Source: Desulfovibrio sp. (GTDB taxonomy: Bacteria; Desulfobacterota; Desulfovibrionia; Desulfovibrionales; Desulfovibrionaceae). From it: a stretch of DNA of 53,905 bases. Below, in pieces: positions 40,838 to 48,720 of this stretch. The notes beneath the pieces are model-generated. The model was not told the DNA's origin and did no database searches. It worked only from the letters and a program-made list of their open reading frames with translations. The translations under genes were made by a program, and so were the position numbers. The stretch spans positions 1-53,905 of the forward strand of contig JAISZH010000168.1 in assembly GCA_031269345.1 (NCBI GenBank). Direction: 5' to 3'. Position 1 is the stretch's first letter, and the number at the start of each line of letters is the position of its first letter.

Positions 40838-42745
40838 ATGTGCGCAGCCGCGCGAACACTGCCGGGGCAAAAGGCGTTGGACCTCAGTGGGGTCAAGCGG
40901 TCCTTGCCTGAGGCCCTTGCATCGGCTGTCGTGCCCGAGCATTCCGTGGCCTTTATGCGCGCCATGTCGGGCGGCGTTGCTTTTTATGAAGGGGAGTTTA
41001 TCTTTCTTCACGCCGAGGATTGGTTGATGGGCATCGGCTATCCTTTGCGCGAGGCCGCCCTCTTCGAGCTTGCCGATGCGAACAGCCCGGCGGCGCTGGA
41101 CAACGCCCTTTCTTTTGAAGCCGCCCTGAAAGCGGTCCTCGGACGCACAAAGGCGAGATCGTGCTGGGCCATTGCCCCGCTCCTGCCGGAACGGCTTGAG
41201 CCTTTTACAGAGTGCCGCGACCAGTATTACCTTCTCAACAGGGATTCTTCAGTGCCGAAAAACTTGCGGAGGCCGCTGGAAAGCGTCGCCCGCCGTCTTT
41301 CGATCACCGAAGATCGTCTGTTCACCCCCGCCCATCGAAGACTCTGGGCCGAATTTCTGGGGCGCGCGCCGATGCGGCCCAACGTGCGGGAGCTCTACGC
41401 CCGCACGGAAGCCGTGCTGGCGGTGAGCCGGGCCTCCATGGCGAAAGAAGGCGCTGCGCGAAACGAAACCTTTTTGGATTTGCGTTTGCTGAACGCCTGG
41501 CATGAGGACGGCTCGCTGGCCGCCTCGCTTCTCCTTGATTACAGCCCCCCGGCCTTTTGCGCTTATATGATTGGCGCGCATTCCAAAGAGCGCTACTCCC
41601 CGCACGCCACGGATCTGCTTTTTGCTGAAATGCTTGTGAGGGCGCGCAGGGAGAACAAACGATTCATTCATCTGGGTCTTGGCGTTAACGAGGGCATCAC
41701 GCGTTTCAAGCGGAAATGGGGCGGACGGGCGGCCCTGCCATACGTTATGGCGTCCTGGACCGAAGACGGCGGCGCCGGATACGGTCAAAGGCGCGGCAGC
41801 GATGCAATCGGAGCGGCGGCGCGGGCCATACTGGCCATGCCCGCCGATATGAGCAAACAGCAGATTTTCGACGGGTTCGCGCAGCAGCGCACTTTTGCCA
41901 TGATTTTTGAGGTTGCCGGGCAGGGCGCTGTTTCCTATCTTTGCGGTTCCGCGCACTTTTTCCGCTATTCTTTCGAGTTTTCCTTCCGCGAATTGTTCGA
42001 GCCGCTGCATACGGTGGTTTTTGAAGGGCCTCTGGACGAGGCTTTTCTCGCGGCGGTGGAGTCCAGCGGGCGCAGCCCCGAACCGGGCTCGCCCAGAATC
42101 GTTGACCTTCTGACGGAGCGGGACATCGCGCGTCTTGAACGCGCCGTATACGGTCCTGAAGGGAGTTTGCTCCGCCTGCTGGGCCTGTCCGCTCCACGGC
42201 GGATCGATCTGCGGGATCTTCTGTCCAATGCCCGGCCCTGGTTCGCCTTTTTTTCTATCTGGGTTGCCTATCTTGAGCGGCTCGGCTGGCGGGAGTCTGT
42301 GGATCTCGAAGCCTGGCGCACGGCCAAAGACATGGGCAAGGCGGTTATCGCCATGGAAAACATTGACGAACAGCTCGATTCGCTGCAGTCGGTGCCCATA
42401 GAACGCATTGCGGATTTTTTCCGCCGTTGCCGCTTGTGGCCCGCCTGCGTCAAGCGCAACGTAAGCAGCTACCTGAACGGCGACTTAGGCGGCATGATGG
42501 GTAGCAGCATCGAATTTCCGTCACGAACGGAAATGGTCATCGACCGGAGGGATGAGCGTTTTCGCAGGCGCATGCGTCCTTTTCTTGAGGCGGGCGGCTG
42601 CGCGGTGTTCGTGGGCACGGCTCACCTGGTAGGGCTTATTCCCATGCTTGAGGCCGACGGCTTTGCCGTGCGTCAGGTGTACCCAAGCCTCAGACTCAAG
42701 CTCCGGGCGGCCGCGAAACGTCTGTGCGCCGGCAAAAAAACGTGA
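40838..42745 (+). CDS. Fusion protein: N-terminal FemAB/GNAT-like acyltransferase region + C-terminal TraB/GumN-like domain
   Basis: HLGLGVNEGITRFKRKWGGRAALPYVMASW then YLCGSAHFFRYSFEFSFRELFEPLHTVVFEGPL ... VFVGTAHLVGLIPMLEADGFAVRQV; 7-bp gap after proA. Confidence 0.75.
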   Translation: MCAAARTLPGQKALDLSGVKRSLPEALASAVVPEHSVAFMRAMSGGVAFYEGEFIFLHAEDWLMGIGYPLREAALFELADANSPAALDNALSFEAALKAVLGRTKARSCWAIAPLLPERLEPFTECRDQYYLLNRDSSVPKNLRRPLESVARRLSITEDRLFTPAHRRLWAEFLGRAPMRPNVRELYARTEAVLAVSRASMAKEGAARNETFLDLRLLNAWHEDGSLAASLLLDYSPPAFCAYMIGAHSKERYSPHATDLLFAEMLVRARRENKRFIHLGLGVNEGITRFKRKWGGRAALPYVMASWTEDGGAGYGQRRGSDAIGAAARAILAMPADMSKQQIFDGFAQQRTFAMIFEVAGQGAVSYLCGSAHFFRYSFEFSFRELFEPLHTVVFEGPLDEAFLAAVESSGRSPEPGSPRIVDLLTERDIARLERAVYGPEGSLLRLLGLSAPRRIDLRDLLSNARPWFAFFSIWVAYLERLGWRESVDLEAWRTAKDMGKAVIAMENIDEQLDSLQSVPIERIADFFRRCRLWPACVKRNVSSYLNGDLGGMMGSSIEFPSRTEMVIDRRDERFRRRMRPFLEAGGCAVFVGTAHLVGLIPMLEADGFAVRQVYPSLRLKLRAAAKRLCAGKKT

Positions 42746-42746
42746 T

Positions 42747-43751
42747 TCAGGGTTTTTTCCCCCATAAGCCTGACACACGGCTCAAAAAGCCTGGTGCAAG
42801 CGTCTTTTTGCCGCCAGCCGGCAGTTGCCACGAGGTTTCAACATAGGGGAGAAAGGGCTGGGCCTTCCATTTTTTTTTGAAAAAACCGATGCCGCTGTTG
42901 ATGCCGAGGCCGAGGTTCATGCGGCTGTGCCCCATGGTTTCCGCATGGCTCAGCAGGCGGGCGAGAAGGAGGTCGGCGCTGCCCGGCGGCGCAGTTTTCC
43001 GGCGAAAGGCGAACATGTAAAAAGCCGTGTGCAAACCGCTGAAGTCGCCTATGCTGAAAGCCGTGAGCCGCCCGTCGTTCAGGCGGGCCGAGACGAGAAG
43101 CACGTTCCGCGCCTCCCCGGGCGCATCGTCGGGTTCTTGTAGGGCGTAGCGATTGATGGAGGAAAACACCGCCCTTGTACCGGGCGGCAGAGGGCGCGTA
43201 TCGAGGTATTCCCGCACGATATCCGCGTGCTCGTCGCTCCAGGCTTCAATTTCAACGGTGAGATCGCGTCCGGCCCTGGTGAGCATGTTGCGGAGCTTCT
43301 GCCCGACGGGCGGCGCTGGTATCGGCAGCCGCCAATACAGGTCGGCGCGGCTTTCGGCGTCGCTTGGAGCTTCTTTCGGGCGGTAGGGCGCCAGCACAGT
43401 GACCGAGGAACAGCTTTTTGCCAGTTCCTCAAGAGCTTCGTGCAGAGACGGGGGTTCGGGAAAAGGCGATCCGGGCGCCGGACGGGGCTGCGCCTCGCCA
43501 GCCTCTTTGCCCGGGCCGCCGGACCAGTCAGGATCTCCTCTGCCCTTAGCGTCGCAACTTGATGGCGAATACCGGGGTTCCGCCCGGGGAGCGCCGGAGT
43601 AGGCCGCCAGAACGGCGTGCCCTTCGTGAATATACGCGGCGTACTCGCGGCAGAGCAGAGCGCGCCTGCCGGAAACCGCGCGCACATAGTGCACGAGTTG
43701 TTCGGGCACGACGGCCTCGGCCGTGATATGGGAAAGTGACGCGCCAAACAT
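42747..43751 (-). CDS. FemAB/GNAT-like acyltransferase, paralogue of N-terminal half of the 40838-42745 product
   Basis: MNLGLGINSGIGFFKKKWKAQPFLPYVETSWQLP; start taken as ATG 43751 since the longer ORF-track N-terminus is antisense to the radical SAM gene. Confidence 0.75.
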   Translation of the reverse strand: MFGASLSHITAEAVVPEQLVHYVRAVSGRRALLCREYAAYIHEGHAVLAAYSGAPRAEPRYSPSSCDAKGRGDPDWSGGPGKEAGEAQPRPAPGSPFPEPPSLHEALEELAKSCSSVTVLAPYRPKEAPSDAESRADLYWRLPIPAPPVGQKLRNMLTRAGRDLTVEIEAWSDEHADIVREYLDTRPLPPGTRAVFSSINRYALQEPDDAPGEARNVLLVSARLNDGRLTAFSIGDFSGLHTAFYMFAFRRKTAPPGSADLLLARLLSHAETMGHSRMNLGLGINSGIGFFKKKWKAQPFLPYVETSWQLPAGGKKTLAPGFLSRVSGLWGKKP

Positions 43752-43784
43752 GCGGAGCTTCCGGCCTTTCCTGTGGAGGCAGTG

Positions 43785-44864
43785 ATGAAAACGCCAAGCG
43801 GACGAACCGACCCTTTTGACGACCCTTCCCTGCGCGGTCCTGGGGTCTGGCGTTCGCTGCGTGAAGCCTTCGGCGGCCTGCGCCGTCTGCTGGCCGTGGC
43901 CCAGGTGGAGGTGACGTCGTTTTGTCCCGGCGGCTGTGTCTATTGTCCGCATACCACCATGAAGGGCAGATGGAAAGCGCGACACATGCGCCCCGAAACC
44001 TTTGTCCGTCTGTGGCCGCTTTTTCTCGAAACCGAGCGGGTGCATTTGCAGGGCTGGGGCGAACCATTGCTGCACCCGCGTTTTCTTGACATGGTTTCCC
44101 TGGCCCGAAGGGCCGACTGCCGCGTTTCCACCACCACCTGCGGCCTTGTAATGCACGAACCGCTGGCCGAAGGCATTGTGCAAAGCGGCATCGACATCAT
44201 GGCTTTTTCCCTCACCGGCACATCCGAGGCCGCCAACAAGGCCGCCAGAACCGGCGTCGACTTCGGACGGCTTCTTGATGCCGTCCGGCTTTTGCGGCGG
44301 GTGCGCGAGAAAAGAATGGCCGTCCATCTTGAAATTCATTTCGCCTATCTGGTGCTGGCAAGCCAGATGGACGAAGTTCTGGCTTTGCCCGACCTGATGC
44401 AGGAGCTTGGCGTGCACGCGGCCGTTGTCAGCACTTTGGACTATATTCCCACAGCGGCATGGAAGGACGAGGCGTTCGCCCCGCATGAAAAGGGCAAGAC
44501 CGCCAGGGCCGGGGCGCTGCTGGAAGAAGCCTCGGCCAGGGCTGCCGGCATGGGCCTTGCCCTTTACTATTCCCTGCCGGGGGACAGCCCCGGCAGCACC
44601 TGCCTCGAACATCCGGAAAAAAGCGTCTACGTTGATGCGGAGGGCAATCTGTCCCCCTGTATCTACGTCAACCTCCCCACAGAGGATGAAGACCCAATGC
44701 GCCGCGTGTTCGGCTCGGCGCTTGCGATGAACCCCCTTGACATATGGCGCGGGGATGATTTTTCCGCCTTTCGCGAGGCCATGGTTTTTCGCAGGCCGGA
44801 CGCCCCCTGCGTTGAATGTCCCAAACGCTTCGCCTCGGGCAACAGGCTGACCTTGTCGCCATAA
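43785..44864 (+). CDS. Radical SAM protein with SPASM-like C-terminus
   Basis: VEVTSFCPGGCVYCPHTTMKGRW (CxxxCxxC), C-terminal CLEHPEKSVYVDAEGNLSPCIYVNLP...CVECPKRF; GGAGG SD. Confidence 0.88.
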   Translation: MKTPSGRTDPFDDPSLRGPGVWRSLREAFGGLRRLLAVAQVEVTSFCPGGCVYCPHTTMKGRWKARHMRPETFVRLWPLFLETERVHLQGWGEPLLHPRFLDMVSLARRADCRVSTTTCGLVMHEPLAEGIVQSGIDIMAFSLTGTSEAANKAARTGVDFGRLLDAVRLLRRVREKRMAVHLEIHFAYLVLASQMDEVLALPDLMQELGVHAAVVSTLDYIPTAAWKDEAFAPHEKGKTARAGALLEEASARAAGMGLALYYSLPGDSPGSTCLEHPEKSVYVDAEGNLSPCIYVNLPTEDEDPMRRVFGSALAMNPLDIWRGDDFSAFREAMVFRRPDAPCVECPKRFASGNRLTLSP

Positions 44865-44935
44865 TCGCCAGTTCGGGGATCTCCCGCGATCTTTCGTTGG
44901 CAGGAAGCCGTCAAAACGGATGATAATGGATGAAA

Positions 44936-45028
44936 TTACGGATATCCGCATTGAAAAGTAAACTTTTCTCTGCGGAGGATCGTCAGCCGAAAACGCGGTT
45001 TTCGGCTGAGTTGCGCCGCTTCGCGGCC
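44936..45028 (+). repeat. Repeat family C, truncated copy C7, fused to B1
   Basis: gatatccgcattgaaaagtaaacttttctctgcggaggatcgtcagccgaaaacgcggttttcggctga...gcgccgcttcgcggc. Confidence 0.85.
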
Positions 45029-45114
45029 AGAGCAATTTCACTTTGAAATTGCTCTGACGGCCGCGAGAGCGGACGCCCGCCGCGAATGCGCAAGCTCAAT
45101 TTATTTGCGCTGTT
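45029..45114 (+). repeat. Repeat family B, copy B1
   Basis: agagcaatttcactttgaaattgctctgacggccgcgagagcggacgcccgccgcgaatgcgcaagctcaatttatttgcgctgtt. Confidence 0.85.
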
Positions 45115-45943
45115 ATTTCTGGCAGAGCGGGCAATATACGGTGCCGCGCCCGGCGATTCTGGCCGATTTGAGGGTTTTGCCGCAGGATAGGCAGTTTTGG
45201 CCGCCACGGCCGTATACCGAGAAGGAGTTCTGGAATGCCCCGGCCCGCCCGAAGGCGTCGCGGTAGTCGCGGATGGAGCTGCCGCATTCGGCTATGGATC
45301 GCAGAAGAATTTCGCGCAAGGCGCCGGCGAGGGCGCGCAGCTGCGCCGGGTTCAGGGAGGAGGCGGGCCGTTGCGGGGCAATCCCCGCCTGGAAAAGGGC
45401 TTCATCGGCGTAGATATTGCCTATGCCCGCCACGTTCCTTTGATCGAGCAGGGCTGCCTTGACCGAGATTTTGCGCCCATGGAACGCGTTCTGGAGGCAG
45501 ACCGCCAGGTCTTCCGGGGCCAGTTCCAGGGGTTCCGGGCCGAGAGCGGCGTAAAAGGTCCAAGCCGCGAGATCGGCCGGGCGCATGATCCGACAATAGC
45601 CGAAGGTACGCATGTCGTCAAAAAACAGGCGTTCTCCGCCGTCAAGGTTCAAAATCAGTCTGGTGTGTTTTGTGGCCGGAGTATTTGCCGGGTAAACGAA
45701 AAACCGTCCGGTCATCTTGAAGTGGAAGGCCAGGATCAGGTCTGCCTTCCCGGACAGGCGCATCAACAGCAATTTGGCGCGGCGATGGATGTCGGTTACG
45801 GTGCTGCCGGGCAGCGCGGGGAGCAAGTCCGTTCCGGCCTGCAAGACCTTTGGCCCAGGCACTTCCAGGGAATCGATCCTCCGCCCCAGAATTTGCTCTT
45901 TCAGGGTTCTGGCTATGGTTTCAACTTCGGGCAGTTCGGGCAT
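45113..45943 (-). CDS. mutM: Formamidopyrimidine-DNA glycosylase
   Basis: MPELPEVETIARTLKEQILGRRI, zinc finger CLSCGKTLKSARIAGRGTVYCPLCQK; start ATG 45943. Confidence 0.96.
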   Translation of the reverse strand: MPELPEVETIARTLKEQILGRRIDSLEVPGPKVLQAGTDLLPALPGSTVTDIHRRAKLLLMRLSGKADLILAFHFKMTGRFFVYPANTPATKHTRLILNLDGGERLFFDDMRTFGYCRIMRPADLAAWTFYAALGPEPLELAPEDLAVCLQNAFHGRKISVKAALLDQRNVAGIGNIYADEALFQAGIAPQRPASSLNPAQLRALAGALREILLRSIAECGSSIRDYRDAFGRAGAFQNSFSVYGRGGQNCLSCGKTLKSARIAGRGTVYCPLCQK

Positions 45944-46029
45944 GGTTTGCGCGTATGCGTTTACATCATTTTGTTTCGGGATTGTCGCTTGACGGCGGTT
46001 TTGTCCGCCTGCGCCAATCCCACGGCCGT

Positions 46030-46114
46030 TACGAAGCCGTGCTTCGCAACGTCGGAGCGCGTCGGGCGTCCGCTCTCGCGGCCGCGAGAGCGATTTCAAA
46101 GTGAAATTGCTCTA
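46030..46114 (-). repeat. Repeat family B, copy B2 (reverse orientation)
   Basis: gggcgtccgctctcgcggccgcgagagcgatttcaaagtgaaattgctcta = inverted B1 core. Confidence 0.8.
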
Positions 46115-47389
46115 AATGTCCCGCACGCGCACCCGGTGGATCCTGTTTTTATCCATATCCGCGACTGTAAAGCGTTTGCCGCCGATCTCTATGGAGTCTC
46201 CAGCATGCGGGATGCGGTCCAGTTCTTCCATGAAGCAGGCGGATATGATTTTGTTTTCGTCAGTCTCCTTGTCCGGGCAGTGGAGATTGATGCGTTCTTC
46301 AAGGTCTCTCAGGGACATGTCTCCGGATATGTTGTAGCTGCCGTCGTCGCAGGCGATTATGTCCGGCTCTTCCTTGTCGAACTCGTCCTGGATGTCGCCC
46401 ACTATGGCCTCTACTATGTCCTCCATGCTTACGATGCCTTGCCAGACTCCGTATTCATCGATCACTATGCAGAATTGCTGGCGTTTGCTTTGCATCCTGT
46501 GCAGGAGGGCGTCCAGGCGGAGAGTTTCGTGGGCGTAGACGGGAACGCGCAGGATGGGGCGCAGGGTGGCTGGTCCCTTTGCGCGTAGCACGTCTTTTAT
46601 ATGCACGAAGCCTATTATGTCGTCCCTGTTGTCCTCGTAAACCGGAAAACGCGTGTGTCCGCTTTTTTCGGCGGTTTCCAGGAGTTTGTCCCTTTTTTCG
46701 TTTATGTAGAGGGACACGGTGTCCATGCGGTGCACCATTACGTCTTTGGCCGTTTTCTGATAGAAGCTGAAGATATTGCCCAGCATGCGTCCTTCGTCTT
46801 TGTCAAGCTGTCCACCCTTGCTGGAATCCATGATCAGCATGCGCAATTCGTCCGCCGAATGTGCGTGTTCGGATTCAGAGGCCGGGTGGATGCCGATGAT
46901 CCCGATGATGGCGTTGGAGATGCCGTTCATGACCATGACCATTGGCAGGCATAGGAAGTAGAAGAAACGCATGGGCCGCGCCGTAAAGAGCACGGTGGTT
47001 TCCGCCTTTTGAATGGAGATGGATTTCGGAACCAGTTCTCCGAAAATGACGTGCAGCAGGGTAATGACGCTGAACCCCACGATAAAGGAGAGAGATTCAA
47101 TCAGGGTTGGATTGTCCACATAAAACAGGTCGAACAGTGGTTTAAGGAGCACCGCCATGGCCGGTTCGCCCAGCCATCCGAGGCCCAGGCTTGCGAGGGT
47201 GATGCCGAGCTGGCATACGGAGAGATAGGCGTCAAGGTGATTTTCGCCGAAGAGGGCGCTTTTGGCCCGTTTGTCTCCGGATGCCGCGAGCAGATGGAGG
47301 CGGGTTTTCCTGGCCTTCACGAAGGAAAATTCCGCCGCCACGAAAAAGCCGTTCAAGGCGACCAGAAAAATGGCCAGGATCAACATCAT
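46112..47389 (-). CDS. CNNM/HlyC-CorC family membrane protein (DUF21 + CBS pair + CorC_HlyC)
   Basis: LILAIFLVALNGFFVAAEFSFVKARKTRL, VMVHRMDTVSLYINE, IVIDEYGVWQGIVSMEDIVEAIVGDIQDEFD; TTG 47446 is an alternative start. Confidence 0.92.
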   Translation of the reverse strand: MMLILAIFLVALNGFFVAAEFSFVKARKTRLHLLAASGDKRAKSALFGENHLDAYLSVCQLGITLASLGLGWLGEPAMAVLLKPLFDLFYVDNPTLIESLSFIVGFSVITLLHVIFGELVPKSISIQKAETTVLFTARPMRFFYFLCLPMVMVMNGISNAIIGIIGIHPASESEHAHSADELRMLIMDSSKGGQLDKDEGRMLGNIFSFYQKTAKDVMVHRMDTVSLYINEKRDKLLETAEKSGHTRFPVYEDNRDDIIGFVHIKDVLRAKGPATLRPILRVPVYAHETLRLDALLHRMQSKRQQFCIVIDEYGVWQGIVSMEDIVEAIVGDIQDEFDKEEPDIIACDDGSYNISGDMSLRDLEERINLHCPDKETDENKIISACFMEELDRIPHAGDSIEIGGKRFTVADMDKNRIHRVRVRDI

Positions 47390-47488
47390 GCCGGTGTACA
47401 CGGCGAATTTCTCCCGCTCCTGCGCGGAGCGTGGGCCTTGGGGCAAATGCCGGTCTTTCCCGGCGACCTCACCGGGCGCCGGTTCGCA

Positions 47489-47579
47489 TTAGAGCAATTT
47501 CACTTTGAAATTGCCCTGGCGGCCGCGAGAGCGGACTCCCGCCGCGAAGGAGTAAGCGCAATTTATTTGCGCTGTTGAA

Positions 47580-47580
<1 letters not shown>
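47489..47580 (+). repeat. Repeat family B, copy B3
   Basis: tagagcaatttcactttgaaattgccctggcggccgcgagagcggactcccgccgcgaaggagtaagcgcaatttatttgcgctgttgaa. Confidence 0.85.
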
Positions 47581-47765
<185 letters not shown>

Positions 47766-48109
47766 GGATGCGGCTGCTCAAGCATAACTCGCATAGGGGC
47801 AGGCTGACAAGGTAATTTTGCCTTTTGTCGCGCCGCGGCGGATTTGCCGCGGGCATGCCTTGCCTGTCAGGTTTTGCGTGGCTTGACCGGGCGCAAACCA
47901 GGAAGGAAAAAATGCTTGAATAATATTTGAAGCGGGGTTAATAGGTAGCACTGCTTGTTTTCAGCAGTGATCCGACGCGACTTGGCGGCGTCTTCCACGT
48001 CCCCCGCGATTTTTTGTGAAATCAGGGTTTGTCCGTTTCGCAAAAAATCAGGCATAAAACAAGTACGCCCGTTTGATGCAGATCGGTGTAAAGGCGCGTT
48101 TTTGACCCT

Positions 48110-48185
48110 GCCGGGGTAGCTCAGTTGGTAGAGCAGCGGACTGAAAATCCGCGTGTGGGCAGTTCAATTCTGTCCCCCGGCACCA
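48110..48185 (+). tRNA. tRNA-Phe (anticodon GAA), CCA encoded
   Basis: GCCGGGGTAGCTCAGTTGGTAGAGCAGCGGACTGAAAATCCGCGTGTGGGCAGTTCAATTCTGTCCCCCGGCACCA: complete cloverleaf. Confidence 0.97.
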
Positions 48186-48199
48186 CATAAAAATCTCAC

Positions 48200-48244
48200 G
48201 AAGTCCCGCAAGAGGCAAAAAACCTTGCGGGACTTTGATTTTCT
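48200..48244 (+). terminator. Intrinsic terminator after tRNA-Phe
   Basis: aagtcccgcaagaggcaaaaaaccttgcgggactttgatttt. Confidence 0.8.
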
Positions 48245-48298
48245 GGAGATTGGTTGTCTCATGCCGTTTCATAAAGTGCCTTGACATACCGCTATAAA

Positions 48299-48380
48299 GG
48301 GGGCAACTACGGGGGCAAGCTCAGCAAGTGGTTTTATTGCTGAAAGAAGTTGCCCCTATGCCCCTTACAGATACGGCTTG
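48299..48380 (+). pseudogene. Relic of a tyrosine-integrase 5' end with GGGGGCAACT-type direct repeats (relic 1)
   Basis: GGGGGCAACTACGGGGGCAAG ... ATGCCCCTTACAGATACGGCT = MPLTDTA, typical DUF4102-type integrase N-terminus, then non-homologous. Confidence 0.5.
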
Positions 48381-48720
48381 GAATTCAGTCTTTAATAGAT
48401 CAGTATTGATTCGCTATTATTATTGACCTGCCTTTTCTGCGACGCTGGTAGCCGAGAACTGGTAGAACATTCAAAAATGCACAAGGATGGCTTAGTGCGA
48501 GGTGAATACTGGACGGAACCATCGCCTAAGAGGGGATTCAAGCGGAACATTTGCATCATACGGAAAGACGAGTGAGAACGTATGGCGGGGCGGCGGTTAC
48601 CAGAGGAATCCGGTGCTGCCTGCCTTGCAACGAAAAGCCAGTAACCTGCCGATATAGCCCCAATCTGTGTCTTGAAAAAGAATATTCGGGCAACTCATAA
48701 AATATGGATGGGGGCCGATT

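Noticed and set aside
39490-40965. 491-aa minus-strand ORF
   Set aside because: Antisense shadow of proA.
42747-45041. 764-aa minus-strand ORF in the track
   Set aside because: The part upstream of 43751 is antisense to the well-supported radical SAM gene and includes repeat C7 sequence; only 42747-43751 is called.
45197-46588. 463-aa plus-strand ORF
   Set aside because: Antisense to mutM and the CNNM gene, both strongly supported; typical GC-rich shadow ORF.
48435-48575. Frame CDAGSRELVEHSKMHKDGLVRGEYWTEPSPKRGFKRNICIIRKDE*
   Set aside because: Protein-like but no family recognised and no clear start; not called as a feature.
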